A stretch of 64,000 nucleotides of DNA from [Actinomadura] parvosata subsp. kistnae (GCF_900323885.1 NZ_OOHJ01000022.1:1116001-1180000); one strand, 5' to 3'; shown: positions 28,014-38,856, counted from the first letter of the stretch. Notes: generated by a model not told the origin, from the sequence alone. Made by a program: numbers and translations.

Positions 28014-28167
28014 CAGATCCCCTCCCGTTGGCGAGTCCGTTGCGAATCGGTAATCACCTGTGTCGTGCGCAGGAAGATCCACACGGTTAGGGTGAGTGTG
28101 CGAGACTTCAGCAGAAAAGACGATTCAGGGTCGGGCGAGCGCCACCTGGCGAGGACACGACTGGGTA

Positions 28168-28806
28168 ATGCACCCTAACGAACCGGGGAAACCTCAAGAA
28201 CCGGCACCTCAAGAACCGGCAGGGAGTAAACCCTCTGGGAAGGCCGCGCGTCCCACTGATGTGACCACCGAAACCCTTCTGGCCGACAGGTCGATGGGGG
28301 CGGTGCCGGTCGGGTGGGATGCCGACATGGCCGTGACCGCGCTGTACAGCGCGCACTTTCGGTCATTGGTGCGTCTCGCTGTGTTGCTGGTGCGCGACAT
28401 TGCAACAGCCGAGGAAGTCGTGCAGGATGCGTTCGTCGCCATCCATGGTGCCTGGCGTAGGCTGCGTGACCCCGACAAAGCACTCGCCTACCTGCGTCAG
28501 TCAGTCGTCAACAGGTCCAGGTCCGTGCTGCGTCACCGCGCGGTCGTCGAGAAGTACGCCCCCAAGGGTCTGCCGGACGCCCCGAGCGCCGAGAACGGCG
28601 CGATCGGCGAGCTGGAACGCTCCGCCGTGATCGAGGCGTTACGGGCCCTGCCGACCCGGCAACGAGAAGCACTGGTTCTACGCTACTACGGTGACTTGTC
28701 CGAAGCTGAGATCGCTCACGCCATGGGCATCAGCAAGGGCGCGGTCAAGAGCCACACCGCTCGTGGCATGGCCGCCCTGCGATCGGTCCTGGAGAAGATG
28801 TCATGA
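28168..28806 (+). CDS. ECF sigma factor, SigE-like family
   Basis: RNA polymerase sigma factor of 212 residues. After a Pro-rich start, region 2 runs from ALYSAHFRSLVRLAVLLV through EEVVQDAFVAIHGAWRRL, and region 4 is ALPTRQREALVLRYYGDLSEAEIAHAMGISKGAVKSH, quoted here as its two landmarks RQREALVLRYY and ISKGAVKSH. I prefer ATG 28168, which has GAGGA upstream; a GTG at 28096 is in frame. The gene overlaps a membrane protein gene by four bases (ATGA), a probable anti-sigma partner. Confidence 0.85.
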   Translation: MHPNEPGKPQEPAPQEPAGSKPSGKAARPTDVTTETLLADRSMGAVPVGWDADMAVTALYSAHFRSLVRLAVLLVRDIATAEEVVQDAFVAIHGAWRRLRDPDKALAYLRQSVVNRSRSVLRHRAVVEKYAPKGLPDAPSAENGAIGELERSAVIEALRALPTRQREALVLRYYGDLSEAEIAHAMGISKGAVKSHTARGMAALRSVLEKMS

Positions 28807-29447
28807 CCCACCCCCCCGACGAGTACGGCGATCTCCTGCGCCGTGCGCTCCGCGCGGAGGCGGACGCGGTCGTGCCCTCGCCGGAAGGACTGGAGATCAT
28901 CCGCGCGCGGATCCAGCGGCGCGGCGTACGTAACCTGTTCTGGTGGCGCGCGGGTGCGGCCGGGGTCGGCGCGGTCCTGGTGGCCGGCGCGATCGTGATG
29001 GCGGTGCCCAACCTGCGCTCCCAGATCATCGAGCAGACCGTCACCCCGGCGGGCGTCACCTCGTCCGAGGTGCCGTCCAACTCCTCGACCACGCGCTCGC
29101 ACCAGCCGCCGGCGAAGGAGCCGCCGCCTCAGCAGTCGCAGCCGGTCGTCGTGGTCCCCGAGTCGTCGGCGCCGCCCTCTCCGAAGCCCACCCGGAAGGC
29201 GGGCTCGACCAGCAGGCCGTCGCCTTCGCCCTCCGCCACGCCGACTCCGTCCGACTGTCCTTCGCCGCAGGCCGAGCAGCCCGCCGACTGCCCTGAGGGC
29301 TCGCCGTCGCCGACACCGACGGCGGAGGAGACGACGGGGCAGCCTTCGGCGTGCCCGATCGAGGAGTGCCCGCCGCCCGACGAGGTGACGGAGACCCCGA
29401 CCGAGCTGGCCAGCCCGCTGCTGGACAGCTCCCAGACCACGCCGTAG
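28803..29447 (+). CDS. Single-pass membrane protein, possible anti-sigma partner
   Basis: Protein of 214 residues with no named family. The cytoplasmic part (1-50) is acidic and could hold a sigma factor; a single helix follows at about 51-72, then an extracellular tail rich in Pro, Ser and Thr with four Cys (PSDCPS, PADCPE, SACPIEECPP). Translation is coupled to the ECF sigma gene. That arrangement is what anti-sigma genes show, but no zinc-binding HxxxCxxC is present, so the role is inference. Confidence 0.55.
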   Translation: MTHPPDEYGDLLRRALRAEADAVVPSPEGLEIIRARIQRRGVRNLFWWRAGAAGVGAVLVAGAIVMAVPNLRSQIIEQTVTPAGVTSSEVPSNSSTTRSHQPPAKEPPPQQSQPVVVVPESSAPPSPKPTRKAGSTSRPSPSPSATPTPSDCPSPQAEQPADCPEGSPSPTPTAEETTGQPSACPIEECPPPDEVTETPTELASPLLDSSQTTP

Positions 29448-29456
29448 AGCGGGGTT

Positions 29457-30182
29457 CTACCAGCGTCCGGTACGGCTGAGCAGCACGGCCGCCGCCGCGA
29501 CCCCGGCCGTGGAGGTCCGCAGGACCGTCGGCCCGAGCAGCACCGCCGTCGCCTTGGCGGCCCTGAACGCGGCCAGCTCCTCCTCCGACACGCCGCCCTC
29601 CGGCCCCACGACCATGACGATGTCGCCGCCGGCGGGCAGCGGCACGCCCGACAGCGGCTCGGCCGCCTCCTCGTGCAGCACGAGGCCGAGGGCCGCCTCC
29701 GACAGCAGCCGTTCGACCTGCTTGGTGGTGGCGAGGTCGGCCACCTCGGGCAGGTGGAAGCGGCGGGCCTGCTTGCCCGCCTCGCGGGCGGTGGAGCGCC
29801 AGCGGCCCAGCGCCTTGGCGACCTTGTCGCCCTTCCACTGGGTGATGCTGCGCGCGGCGGCCCAGGGGACGATGACGTCGACGCCCGCCTCGGTCATCAT
29901 CTCGACGGCCAGTTCGCCCCGGTCGCCCTTGGGCAGCCCCTGGACGACGACGAGGCGGGGCCGGGGCGGCTCGACGTCGTAGCGGCGCAGCACGTCGAGG
30001 CGGAGGGCGTCCTTGAGCGTCTCGCGCACGACGCACTCGGCCACGGCGCCGGCGCCGTCGGTCAGGTCGACCCGCTCGCCGGGGCGCAGGCGGCGCACGG
30101 AGGCCGCGTGCCGCCCTTCCGGCCCGTCGAGCGTCAGCTCAGGGCCGTCGAGGCCCTGAGCGAGGAAGACCGGGACGGTCAC
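29457..30182 (-). CDS. rsmE: 16S rRNA (uracil-1498-N3) methyltransferase RsmE
   Basis: SPOUT-fold methyltransferase of 241 residues that methylates U1498 of 16S rRNA. Visible: the PUA-like start ([22 protein letters not shown]), [22 protein letters not shown], and the knot motif [14 protein letters not shown] that binds SAM. GTG start at 30182 overlaps dnaJ by four bases. Last gene of hrcA-dnaJ-rsmE. Confidence 0.93.
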   Translation of the reverse strand: MTVPVFLAQGLDGPELTLDGPEGRHAASVRRLRPGERVDLTDGAGAVAECVVRETLKDALRLDVLRRYDVEPPRPRLVVVQGLPKGDRGELAVEMMTEAGVDVIVPWAAARSITQWKGDKVAKALGRWRSTAREAGKQARRFHLPEVADLATTKQVERLLSEAALGLVLHEEAAEPLSGVPLPAGGDIVMVVGPEGGVSEEELAAFRAAKATAVLLGPTVLRTSTAGVAAAAVLLSRTGRW

Positions 30183-31318
30183 CGGCCGTTGAAGGCGTCG
30201 CGCAGCCGGGAGAAGAAGCCCTGCTGGCCGGGCGCGAACTTGCCCGGCGGCCGCTCCTCGCCCCGCTGCTTGGCCAGCTCGCGCAGCAGCTCCTCCTGCG
30301 CGGCGTCGAGGCGGGTGGGGGTCTCGACGTTGACGTGGATGAGCAGGTCGCCCCTGCCGGACTCGTTGAGCCGCTGCACGCCGCGGCCGTACATGGTGAT
30401 GACCTGCCCGGACTGCGTGCCCGGGCGGACGTCCACCTCTTCGGCGCCGTCGAGGGTCTCGACGGTGAGGATGGTGCCGAGCGCGGCGGCCGTCATCGGG
30501 ATCTGGACGGTGCAGTGGAGGTCGTCGCCGCGCCGTTCGAAGATCTCGTGGTTGCGCTCGACGATCTCGAGGAACAGGTCTCCGGGCGGGCCGCCGCCGG
30601 GGCCGACCTCGCCCTCGCCGGCGAGCTGGATGTGGGTGCCGTCCTCGACGCCCGCGGGGATGCGGACCTTGATGGTGCGGCGGGTGCGCACGCGGCCGTC
30701 GCCGGAGCACTCCTGGCAGGGGTGGCGGATGATCGTGCCGAAGCCGCCGCACTGCGGGCACGGGCGGGAGGTCATGACCTGGCCCAGGAACGACCGGGTC
30801 ACCTGGGAGATCTCGCCCCGGCCGTTGCACATGTCGCAGGTGTCGGGGTGGGTGCCGGGCGCGGTGCCGGCGCCGTGGCACACCTCGCACAGCACAGCCG
30901 TGTCGACGACCAGCTCGCGGGTGGTGCCGAACGCGGTCTCGCGCAGGTCGAGCTCCACCCGGATGGTGGCGTTGCGGCCCCTGCGGGCCCGGGAGCGGGG
31001 GCCCCTGCTGCCGGTGGCGGTGCCGAAGAAGGCGTCCATGATGTCGCTGAACGGGAAGCCCGCGCCGAAGCCGCCGGCGCCCGCTCCCGCCCCGGCGCCG
31101 CCGAAGGGGTCGCCACCCAGGTCGTACATCTGGCGCTTGTTCGTGTCGGACAGCACCTCGTAGGCCTGCGTGATCTCCTTGAACCGCTCCTGGGTCTCAG
31201 GATCGGGGTTCACGTCCGGGTGCAGCTCGCGGGCGAGACGGCGGTAGGCCTTCTTGATCTCATCCTGACTTGCGTCACGGCGCACCCCGAGGGTGGCGTA
31301 GTAGTCGCTGTTTGCCAC
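30179..31318 (-). CDS. dnaJ: Chaperone protein DnaJ (type I)
   Basis: Hsp40 co-chaperone of DnaK, 379 residues. J domain with HPD ([12 protein letters not shown]), a G/F-rich linker ([14 protein letters not shown]), four CxxCxGxG zinc repeats starting CEVCHGAGT and CDMCNGRGE, then substrate-binding barrels. It lies 11 bases after hrcA and is under CIRCE control. It resembles the second actinobacterial DnaJ paired with hrcA. Confidence 0.96.
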   Translation of the reverse strand: MANSDYYATLGVRRDASQDEIKKAYRRLARELHPDVNPDPETQERFKEITQAYEVLSDTNKRQMYDLGGDPFGGAGAGAGAGGFGAGFPFSDIMDAFFGTATGSRGPRSRARRGRNATIRVELDLRETAFGTTRELVVDTAVLCEVCHGAGTAPGTHPDTCDMCNGRGEISQVTRSFLGQVMTSRPCPQCGGFGTIIRHPCQECSGDGRVRTRRTIKVRIPAGVEDGTHIQLAGEGEVGPGGGPPGDLFLEIVERNHEIFERRGDDLHCTVQIPMTAAALGTILTVETLDGAEEVDVRPGTQSGQVITMYGRGVQRLNESGRGDLLIHVNVETPTRLDAAQEELLRELAKQRGEERPPGKFAPGQQGFFSRLRDAFNGR

Positions 31319-31329
31319 TTATCGACCTC

Positions 31330-32340
31330 TTATGATGCAGCCAGGATCTGGCTGACGTAGCGTGCCACCGCGCGTACGGCGCCCATCGTCACGGGATAGT
31401 CCATCCTGGTCGGCCCCAGCACTCCGAGCCGGGCCAGTTGGTTGTCGCCAGAACCGTATCCGGTCGCGACGACGGATGTCCCCCGCAGGTACGGGTTTTC
31501 CGCGCCGATGCGCACGGTGAGCGCGGACGGGGTGTCGGATGTCTCGCCGAGCAGCCGCATGAGGACGACCTGCTCCTCCAGCGCCTCCAGCACGTCACGC
31601 AGGCCGGTGGCGAAGTCGGCGCCGGCGAGATTGGCGGCGCCGGCGAACACGATCTTCTCGTCGTGCCGCTCGACCAGGGTCTCCAGCAGCACCGACAGGA
31701 TCGTCGCCGCCGCGGGCCGGTCTTCCGGGGCCAGCCGCTCGGGCAGGTCGGCGACCAGCTCGGGGACGCTGCTCAGGCCGCAGCCGTCGAGGCAGGCGTT
31801 GAGCACGGCGCGCAGGTGCGCGATCCGGGCCTCGTCGACCACCTCGGGCAGCTCGACCACGCGCTGCTCGACGCGGCCGGTGTTGGTGATGAGCACGAAC
31901 ATGATCCGCCGGTCGTTCAGCGGGACCAGCTCGACGTGCCTGACGGTCGACCGGGTGAGTGTCGGGTATTGGACGACCGCCACCTGCCGGGTGAGCTGCG
32001 CGAGCAGCCGGACCGTGCGGGTGACCACGTCGTCGAGGTCGACCGCGCCGGCGAGGAACGACTCGATCGCTCTGCGCTCGGCCGCCGACAGCGGTTTGAC
32101 CTGCGAGAGCCGGTCGACGAACAGGCGGTAGCCCTTGTCCGTCGGGACGCGGCCCGCGCTGGTGTGCGGCTGGGTGATGTAGCCCTCCTCCTCCAGCGCG
32201 GCCATGTCGTTCCTGACCGTCGCCGGGGAGACCTTCAGGTTGTGGCGCTCGGCAAGCGCCTTGGAGCCCACCGGTTCGTTGGTGGACACGTAGTCTTCGA
32301 CAATGGCGCGGAGCACCGCCAGTTTCCGATCGTCGAGCAC
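31330..32340 (-). CDS. hrcA: Heat-inducible transcription repressor HrcA
   Basis: Repressor of heat-shock genes, 336 residues. Winged-helix start [18 protein letters not shown], then [33 protein letters not shown], quoted here by its landmarks GSKALAER and SPATVRNDM, and the [20 protein letters not shown] wing. GTG at 32340 has AGGAGG seven bases upstream; an in-frame GTG nine bases earlier is less well placed. It should repress itself and dnaJ through the CIRCE element in its promoter. Confidence 0.95.
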   Translation of the reverse strand: MLDDRKLAVLRAIVEDYVSTNEPVGSKALAERHNLKVSPATVRNDMAALEEEGYITQPHTSAGRVPTDKGYRLFVDRLSQVKPLSAAERRAIESFLAGAVDLDDVVTRTVRLLAQLTRQVAVVQYPTLTRSTVRHVELVPLNDRRIMFVLITNTGRVEQRVVELPEVVDEARIAHLRAVLNACLDGCGLSSVPELVADLPERLAPEDRPAAATILSVLLETLVERHDEKIVFAGAANLAGADFATGLRDVLEALEEQVVLMRLLGETSDTPSALTVRIGAENPYLRGTSVVATGYGSGDNQLARLGVLGPTRMDYPVTMGAVRAVARYVSQILAAS

Positions 32341-32381
32341 GTGCTCACCTCCTGCCTCTGTCCATATCAGGAACGCGAGGT

Positions 32382-32408
32382 CTAGCACTCTGTGTTCCCG
32401 AGTGCCAA
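32382..32408 (-). promoter_or_regulatory. CIRCE operator overlapping the hrcA promoter
   Basis: Left arm CTAGCACTC (32382-32390), nine-base spacer, right arm GAGTGCCAA (32400-32408); one arm departs from the TTAGCACTC/GAGTGCTAA consensus at two positions. On the minus strand TTGGCA within the arm and TAGACC 18 bases on could be the -35 and -10. This is the HrcA binding site. Confidence 0.9.
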
Positions 32409-32499
32409 GTGTACGGCTCTCGCCCACAAGGTGCGATAACACCGCGTCCCACATCCTGCTTCTAGCTTCTTGGAAGCGTCTGGCCTCACACTTGCCCGT

Positions 32500-33309
32500 A
32501 TGAGCGACGATTCCCGGCCGCCGTCGTACGGGCCCCCGCCTGGGCAGGGTCCCTACCACGGTCAACCACAGCCTCCCCAGTACGGCCCGCAGCCGGGGTC
32601 GCAGCCTGGTTTCGGCCAAGGGCCGCCGCCGCCGTATTGGCAGCCGCCGTCCGGTCCGGCCGCACCGCCGCCGTACGGTGAGGCCACCCGGTTCGGCCCG
32701 CCACCTCAGTACGGACAGCACGGCCAACAAGCCCAGTTTCCACCACGAATCAACTCCAAAGCCATAAAACCCAGCCTGTGGTGGCTGGCGGCGGCCTGGG
32801 GCGTGTTCGTGGCGTGCTGCGTGGCCGGCGTGCTCCTGTTCGGCGGCAGCGTGGCCGGCGGCGTCGCGAACCTGGCGCCGACCAGGACGTTCGCCTCCGG
32901 CGAGACCATCACCGTGCCGGTCGACCCGGCCCAGAAGCCCGGCGTCTACATCGCCAGCGACACGCGGGTCACCTACGACTGCTCCATCACCGGCGGATCC
33001 GGCCAGGCCAGGCTCGCCAGGACCACGGGCTCGCAGAAGGTCACGGCGGGCGGCGCCGTCTGGGAGCAGTTCCTCGTCATCAACGCCCCCGCCAAGGGCG
33101 ACTACCAGCTCACCTGCACCAACCAGGAGCAGGCCGCCGTCCGGTACGGCGTGGGCCGCGACGCCTTCTCCGCCGTGGGCGGCATCACCGGCGGCCTGGC
33201 CGCCCTGATCCTCGTCCCCGCCGCCGGGCTGCTCGTGGCCATCGGCGGCACCATCACCGTCCTCGTCCGGCGCAGCGGCGCCCGGAAGCGCCTTGCGGTC
33301 GGCGGGTGA
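32500..33309 (+). CDS. Pro/Gly/Tyr/Gln-rich membrane protein of unknown function
   Basis: Protein of 269 residues. The cytosolic N terminus (1-85) is a disordered run of PPxYG/PGQG/PQYG segments. One helix lies at about 95-118 and a second at about 225-247, enclosing an extracytoplasmic domain of about 105 residues with a pair of Cys (TYDCS, LTCTN). It ends [14 protein letters not shown] recognise no family. ATG 32500 is chosen over one 30 bases earlier because the latter overlaps the hrcA promoter side. Confidence 0.6.
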   Translation: MSDDSRPPSYGPPPGQGPYHGQPQPPQYGPQPGSQPGFGQGPPPPYWQPPSGPAAPPPYGEATRFGPPPQYGQHGQQAQFPPRINSKAIKPSLWWLAAAWGVFVACCVAGVLLFGGSVAGGVANLAPTRTFASGETITVPVDPAQKPGVYIASDTRVTYDCSITGGSGQARLARTTGSQKVTAGGAVWEQFLVINAPAKGDYQLTCTNQEQAAVRYGVGRDAFSAVGGITGGLAALILVPAAGLLVAIGGTITVLVRRSGARKRLAVGG

Positions 33310-33314
33310 TTTGC

Positions 33315-33320
33315 TACGGT
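33315..33320 (+). promoter_or_regulatory. -10 hexamer TACGGT, probable leaderless promoter of DUF3097 gene
   Basis: TACGGT ends six bases before the GTG at 33327 and follows the stop of the previous gene by only five bases. Confidence 0.5.
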
Positions 33321-33326
33321 CCCCGT

Positions 33327-34136
33327 GTGTACGAGGGCGATGTACTGGCGGGAAATTGGCGACGGCCGGGCAAGGGCAAGATCCCTAAGGTGCCCGCCGA
33401 GCCGGACCTCGTCGTGGAGGACGCCGACAGCGGCTTCTGCGGCGCCGTGGTGGCCTGCGACAAGGAGGCCGTCACTCTTGAGGACCGGTTCGGCAAGCGC
33501 CGCCTGTTCCCGCTCGCGCCCGCCGCGTTCCTGCTCGACGGCAAACCCGTGACCTTGGTACGCCCCACGGCCACCCCCTCGGCCGCCCTCCGGCGCAGCG
33601 CCTCCGGCTCCATCGCCGTGGAGGGCCTGCGGGCCAGGGTCGCCCGGCAGAGCCGCATCTACGTCGAAGGCGTGCACGACGCCGCCCTCGTCGAGAAGAT
33701 CTGGGGCCACGACCTGCGCGTCGAAGGGGTCGTGGTCGAGTACCTGGAAGGCGTGGACGACCTGCCCGCCATCGTCGAGGAGTTCGGCCCCGAGCCGGGG
33801 CGGCGGCTCGGCGTGCTGGTCGACCACCTGGTGCCCGGCTCCAAGGAGAGCCGGATCGCGGCCGCGATCACCTCGCCCGACGTGCTGGTCGTGGGGCACC
33901 CGTTCATCGACATCTGGCAGGCGGTCAAGCCGTCCGTGCTGCGCATCCCCGCCTGGCCCGACGTGCCGCGCGGGGTGCCGTGGAAGGAAGGCGTCATCGC
34001 CGCGCTCGGCTGGCGCATGGAGCCCGCGCAGGCCTGGCGGCGGATCCTCGGCGCCGTCTCGACGTACACGGACCTGGAGCCGGAGCTGCTCGGCCGGGTC
34101 GAGGAACTGATCGACTTCGTTACGGAGGCACCATGA
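33327..34136 (+). CDS. DUF3097 family protein
   Basis: Cytosolic protein of 269 residues found almost only in actinobacteria. Landmarks are [21 protein letters not shown], then a Toprim-like part with [21 protein letters not shown], acidic [12 protein letters not shown] and [18 protein letters not shown]. The VEG-x-HD and DHL-x-PG residues recall the Toprim metal site, which suggests a nucleic-acid role; the function is not established. It overlaps the DUF4870 gene by four bases (ATGA). Leaderless GTG start. Confidence 0.85.
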   Translation: MYEGDVLAGNWRRPGKGKIPKVPAEPDLVVEDADSGFCGAVVACDKEAVTLEDRFGKRRLFPLAPAAFLLDGKPVTLVRPTATPSAALRRSASGSIAVEGLRARVARQSRIYVEGVHDAALVEKIWGHDLRVEGVVVEYLEGVDDLPAIVEEFGPEPGRRLGVLVDHLVPGSKESRIAAAITSPDVLVVGHPFIDIWQAVKPSVLRIPAWPDVPRGVPWKEGVIAALGWRMEPAQAWRRILGAVSTYTDLEPELLGRVEELIDFVTEAP

Positions 34137-34849
34137 ACCAGGACCCGCCCCAGCCGCCGCCCGACGACGACGCCACGCGCCGCGTCACCCCCGAAGACCT
34201 GCCGCCGGGTTACGGCTCCGGCCCTCAGTCGCCGGGCGGCTATGGCGCGCAGCCGCCCTCGTACGGACAGCCCGGGTATGGGCAGCCCGGATACGGACAG
34301 ACTCCTTACGGGCAGCAACCCGGCTCGGCGCCGAACTTCGGCCAGCAGCCGCCCTCCGGCGGCTACGGACAGCCCGGCGGCTACGGGCAGCCCGGCGGTT
34401 ACCCTCCTCAGGGCGGCTATCCCCCTCCTGGGGGTTACCCGCCGCCGAACCAGCCACCACCGCCGCCCGGCTACGGGTACGCCCCCGGACGGGGCGAGCC
34501 GTACATCCCGGGCAGGTTCGGCCCGCGCCCGGGCACCGACGACACCACGATGGCCATGCTGGCCCACCTCCTGGGCCTGCTCGTCTCGTGGATCGGCCCG
34601 CTGATCATCTACCTGATGAAGAAGGACGAGTCCCCCTACGTCAGGGACCAGGCGGCGGAGGCGCTCAACTTCCAGATCACGATGTTCATCGGCTACTTCG
34701 TCGCGGGCATCCTGGTGGTGGTCTTCATCGGCATCGCGCTGCTGCCGATCATCTGGATCGTGTCGCTGATCTTCCACATCCAGGCCGCGATGGCCACCAA
34801 CAAGGGCGAGCGCTACCGCTACCCGTTCTCGATCCGGATGATCACCTAG
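34133..34849 (+). CDS. DUF4870 (Tic20-like) membrane protein
   Basis: Protein of 238 residues. The first 125 are a low-complexity run built from YGQPG, GGYP and PPPG units; the C-terminal part is a three-helix DUF4870 domain with MAMLAHLLGLLVSWIGPLIIY, KDESPYVRDQAAEALNFQ and ending YRYPFSIRMIT. The domain is widespread and without firm function. Coupled to DUF3097 by ATGA; its stop overlaps the convergent hemW stop by three bases. Confidence 0.85.
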   Translation: MNQDPPQPPPDDDATRRVTPEDLPPGYGSGPQSPGGYGAQPPSYGQPGYGQPGYGQTPYGQQPGSAPNFGQQPPSGGYGQPGGYGQPGGYPPQGGYPPPGGYPPPNQPPPPPGYGYAPGRGEPYIPGRFGPRPGTDDTTMAMLAHLLGLLVSWIGPLIIYLMKKDESPYVRDQAAEALNFQITMFIGYFVAGILVVVFIGIALLPIIWIVSLIFHIQAAMATNKGERYRYPFSIRMIT

Positions 34850-36066
34850 ACGAGCAGGTCCCGGATCAGGGCGTCGGCGAGCAGCCGCCCCCGCAGCGTC
34901 AGCACGAGCCGGCCCCGCTTGAACGGCTCCGGCTCCAGCAGCCCGCGGGCCAGCGCGCTGGCCACGGTCGTGCGCGCGCCCGGCGCCACGTCGGCCAGCG
35001 GGTAGCCGGAGTCGAGCCGCAGCTCCAGCATGAGCCGCTCGGCGTCGCGGTCGTCCTGACCCAGCACCTCGCGGGCGTGCGCGGGCGAGAGCCCGGCGGC
35101 CAGGCGCTGGGCGTAGGCGGCGGGGTGCTTGACGTTCCACCAGCGGGTGCCGCCGACGTGGCTGTGGGCGCCGGGGCCGGCCGCCCACCAGTCGCCGCCC
35201 GTCCAATAAAGCAGGTTGTGCCGGCAGCGGGCCGCGTCGGAGACCGCCCAGTTGGACACCTCGTACCAGCGGAAACCGGCCTGCGCCAGCAGCTCGTCGG
35301 CGATGAGGTAGCGGTCGGCGGCCACGTCGTCGTCGGGCATGGGCAGCTCGCCGCGCCGGATGCGGGCGGCCAGCCGGGTGCCGTCCTCGACGATCAGCGA
35401 GTACGCCGACACGTGGTCGGGCCCGGCCTCGATCGCGGCGGTCAGGGAGGCCCGCCAGTCGTTGTCGCTCTCGCCCGGCGTGCTGTAGATGAGGTCGAGG
35501 TTCACGTGCTCGAACCCGGCCTGCCGCGCCTCCCGCACGGCCGCCGCGGCCCGGCCGGGGGTGTGCCGCCGGTCGAGCACCCGCAGCACGTGCTCGCGGG
35601 CGCTCTGCATGCCGAAGCTGACCCTGGTGAAGCCGCCGTGACGCAGCTTCTCCAGATAGGAGGGGTCGACGGACTCGGGGTTGGCCTCCGTGGTGACCTC
35701 GGCCCCCGGTCTGAGCCCGAACTCGGAGTCGATCGCGGCCAGGATCCTCGCCAGGTCTTCCGGCGGCAGCAGCGTGGGCGTGCCGCCGCCGAAGAACACC
35801 GTCTCCACCGGCAGGTCCGCCTCGCCCAGGACGCGGCGCGCCAGGCGCACCTCCTCGACCACGGTGTCGGCGTAGTCGCGGTGCGAGGCGCCGGGCCCCA
35901 GCTCGGCGGCGGTGTAGGTGTTGAAGTCGCAGTAGCCGCAGCGCGTCACGCAGAACGGCACGTGCACGTAGAAGCCGAACGGGCGCTCGCCGAGGCCGCG
36001 CAGGGCGCTGTCGGGCAGCTCGCCCGAAGGGGGCGCGGGATCGCCGTCAGGCAGGGTGGATGGCAC
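34846..36066 (-). CDS. hemW: Radical SAM heme chaperone HemW
   Basis: HemN-like radical SAM protein of 406 residues that binds heme and passes it to proteins. The 4Fe-4S site is CVTRCGYCDFNTY, GGG motif FFGGGTPTLL, and the C-terminal HemN domain has LLYWTGGDWWAAGPGAHSH. I chose GTG 36066 (VPSTLPDGDP, the usual start in relatives); ATG codons further up include the reverse of a hexanucleotide repeat and are unlikely. No upstream Shine-Dalgarno is evident. Confidence 0.92.
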   Translation of the reverse strand: MPSTLPDGDPAPPSGELPDSALRGLGERPFGFYVHVPFCVTRCGYCDFNTYTAAELGPGASHRDYADTVVEEVRLARRVLGEADLPVETVFFGGGTPTLLPPEDLARILAAIDSEFGLRPGAEVTTEANPESVDPSYLEKLRHGGFTRVSFGMQSAREHVLRVLDRRHTPGRAAAAVREARQAGFEHVNLDLIYSTPGESDNDWRASLTAAIEAGPDHVSAYSLIVEDGTRLAARIRRGELPMPDDDVAADRYLIADELLAQAGFRWYEVSNWAVSDAARCRHNLLYWTGGDWWAAGPGAHSHVGGTRWWNVKHPAAYAQRLAAGLSPAHAREVLGQDDRDAERLMLELRLDSGYPLADVAPGARTTVASALARGLLEPEPFKRGRLVLTLRGRLLADALIRDLLV

Positions 36067-36127
36067 GCCTTCCAGTGTGCCCGGCTCCCGGGAGTGCTCC
36101 GATCCCATCTCGCTGAAGGGGAACACC

Positions 36128-37366
36128 ATGGCAGGCATCGGCATCGGCATCGGCATCGGCATCGTCGGGGCGGGCATCTCGGGGCTCACCCTCGCCCTGC
36201 GGCTGCAGCAGCTCGGCATCGCGACGACGCTCTACTGCGAGAGCGACGCGGACACGTTACGCGCCAGCCGCCTGCCCGCCACCGTCGTCCGGATGGGGCA
36301 CACGCGGGAGCGGGAGCTGGGCAGCGGGCACTTCCGCGACCCCGGCTGCCTCATGAGCCGGGCCAGGCTCTCGGTCAAGGGGGATCCGCCGCTGGAGTTC
36401 ACGGCCGGCGTCGCCGAGCCGTTCCACGCGGTGGACTTCCGGCTGCTGCTGCCCGCGTTCATGGACGACTACGCCGGGCGCGGCGGCGAGCTCGTCGTGG
36501 CCGCCAAGCCGCCGGACGCGGCGCAGGTGGACCGCTGGTCGCGGCGGCACGAGCTGATGGTGGTGGCGGCGGGCCGGCGCTCGGTGGCCGAGCTGTTCCC
36601 GCGCGACGCCGCGCGCAGCCCATTTGAACGGCCGCAGCGGCTGCTGGCGGCCGGGCTCTACCGGGGCATCGACCTGGAGCCCCTGTTCTCGTACAACATC
36701 TCGGGTGGCGCTGGCGAGATCCTGCACATGCCCATGATGACGCGCGCGGGGGTCGTCTCCGCCGTCCTCGTCGAAGCGCTCCCCGGCGGCCCGCTGGAGC
36801 CGATCACCCGCACCCCCTGGCAGGAGGTCCCGGCCGCGCTGCGCGCGCTGCTGCGCGAGCACGCGCCGCGGCTGGCCGAGCGGGTGGATGCGGCGGCGTT
36901 CGAGCTGCTGGGGCCCGACGACCTGCTGCAGGGCGCGATCACGCCGACGGTACGGCGGCCGGTGGCCGAGCTGCCCAGCGGGCGGATCGCCCTGGCCGTC
37001 GGCGACGCCTGGATCGTCAACGACCCGATCACCGGCCAGGGCGCGAACCTGGGCTCCAAGTGCGCGTGGATCGCGGCCGACGCCATCGCGGCGGGCGGCC
37101 CGTACGACGCCGCCTTCGCCCACGCCACGGCGGAGCGGATGTGGGAGGCGGCGGCGCCGGTCGTCGACTGGACGAACGCGTTCCTGCGGCCGCCCGCCGA
37201 GCACGTCGTGAAGCTGCTCGTGGCCGCCACGACCAGGCAGGACCTCGCCGATCTCGTGCTGACGCTGTTCTCCGACCCGGCGTTCGCGTGGGGGCTGATG
37301 TCGAGCCCCGGGGAGATCGCGCGCATCGTTGACGGGGGCGAGCCGCCGCTCTACGATCGCGTCTAA
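36128..37366 (+). CDS. FAD-dependent styrene/indole monooxygenase-like protein
   Basis: Flavoprotein of 412 residues of the StyA group, which epoxidises styrene or hydroxylates indole with flavin from a separate reductase. The dinucleotide fold is GIVGAGISGLTLALRLQ at the N terminus; the late block reads IALAVGDAWIVNDPITGQGANLGSK, as in StyA. It is preceded by MAGIGIGIGIG, a run of five GGCATC hexamers that lengthens the first strand. AAGGGGA upstream supports ATG 36128. No StyB-like reductase is adjacent, so the substrate and partner are unknown. Confidence 0.8.
   Translation: MAGIGIGIGIGIVGAGISGLTLALRLQQLGIATTLYCESDADTLRASRLPATVVRMGHTRERELGSGHFRDPGCLMSRARLSVKGDPPLEFTAGVAEPFHAVDFRLLLPAFMDDYAGRGGELVVAAKPPDAAQVDRWSRRHELMVVAAGRRSVAELFPRDAARSPFERPQRLLAAGLYRGIDLEPLFSYNISGGAGEILHMPMMTRAGVVSAVLVEALPGGPLEPITRTPWQEVPAALRALLREHAPRLAERVDAAAFELLGPDDLLQGAITPTVRRPVAELPSGRIALAVGDAWIVNDPITGQGANLGSKCAWIAADAIAAGGPYDAAFAHATAERMWEAAAPVVDWTNAFLRPPAEHVVKLLVAATTRQDLADLVLTLFSDPAFAWGLMSSPGEIARIVDGGEPPLYDRV
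36134..36163 (+). repeat. Five tandem GGCATC hexamers at the start of the monooxygenase gene
   Basis: Five perfect copies code Gly-Ile dipeptides directly before GIVGAGISG. Slippage would change protein length by two residues without breaking the frame. Confidence 0.85.
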
Positions 37367-37367
37367 T

Positions 37368-37388
37368 TTATAGGAAAGTTTCCTATAA
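37368..37388. promoter_or_regulatory. 21-bp near-perfect palindrome upstream of the chitinase gene
   Basis: Arms TTATAGGAAA and TTTCCTATAA flank a single G; all ten pairs match. It is very AT-rich against its surroundings, starts right after the previous stop codon and ends 30 bp before the chitinase start. It is probably a repressor operator, perhaps overlapping the -10. Confidence 0.65.
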
Positions 37389-37417
37389 GACTTTGGTGCG
37401 CAGCCCGGGAGCCGCTC

Positions 37418-38665
<1,248 letters not shown>

Positions 38666-38672
38666 CCCCCAT

Positions 38673-38710
38673 GAAGGGGCGCGGCCCTCTCTACGACCCC
38701 GCGCCCCTTC
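38673..38710 (+). terminator. Hairpin after the chitinase gene
   Basis: GAAGGGGCGCGG (38673-38684) pairs perfectly with CCGCGCCCCTTC (38699-38710) over a 14-base loop, eight bases past the stop. No U tract follows. Confidence 0.6.
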
Positions 38711-38794
38711 ACACCACCCACCAGCTTCGTCGCGCCACACCGCTCGCGATGAGCAACGCCCGGCCAGCGCTTCAAAACGCCCCGCCACCACGTT

Positions 38795-38856
38795 GGCAGC
38801 GCCACAACGCCCCATGGGCAGCAGCCCGCCATCGCGTAGGCAGCGCCACAACGCCC
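38795..38856 (+). repeat. Two 18-bp direct repeats in non-coding DNA
   Basis: GGCAGCGCCACAACGCCC occurs at 38795-38812 and 38839-38856. They lie in the gap between the chitinase terminator and the MOSC gene; no function is visible. Confidence 0.6.

Noticed and set aside
36067-36219. Longer HemW N terminus
   Set aside because: It would be the reverse reading of the GGCATC repeat (Met-Pro repeats) and no relative begins this way.
37368-37417. DasR site upstream of the chitinase gene
   Set aside because: No TGGTCTAGACCA-like sequence is present; the palindrome there is different.
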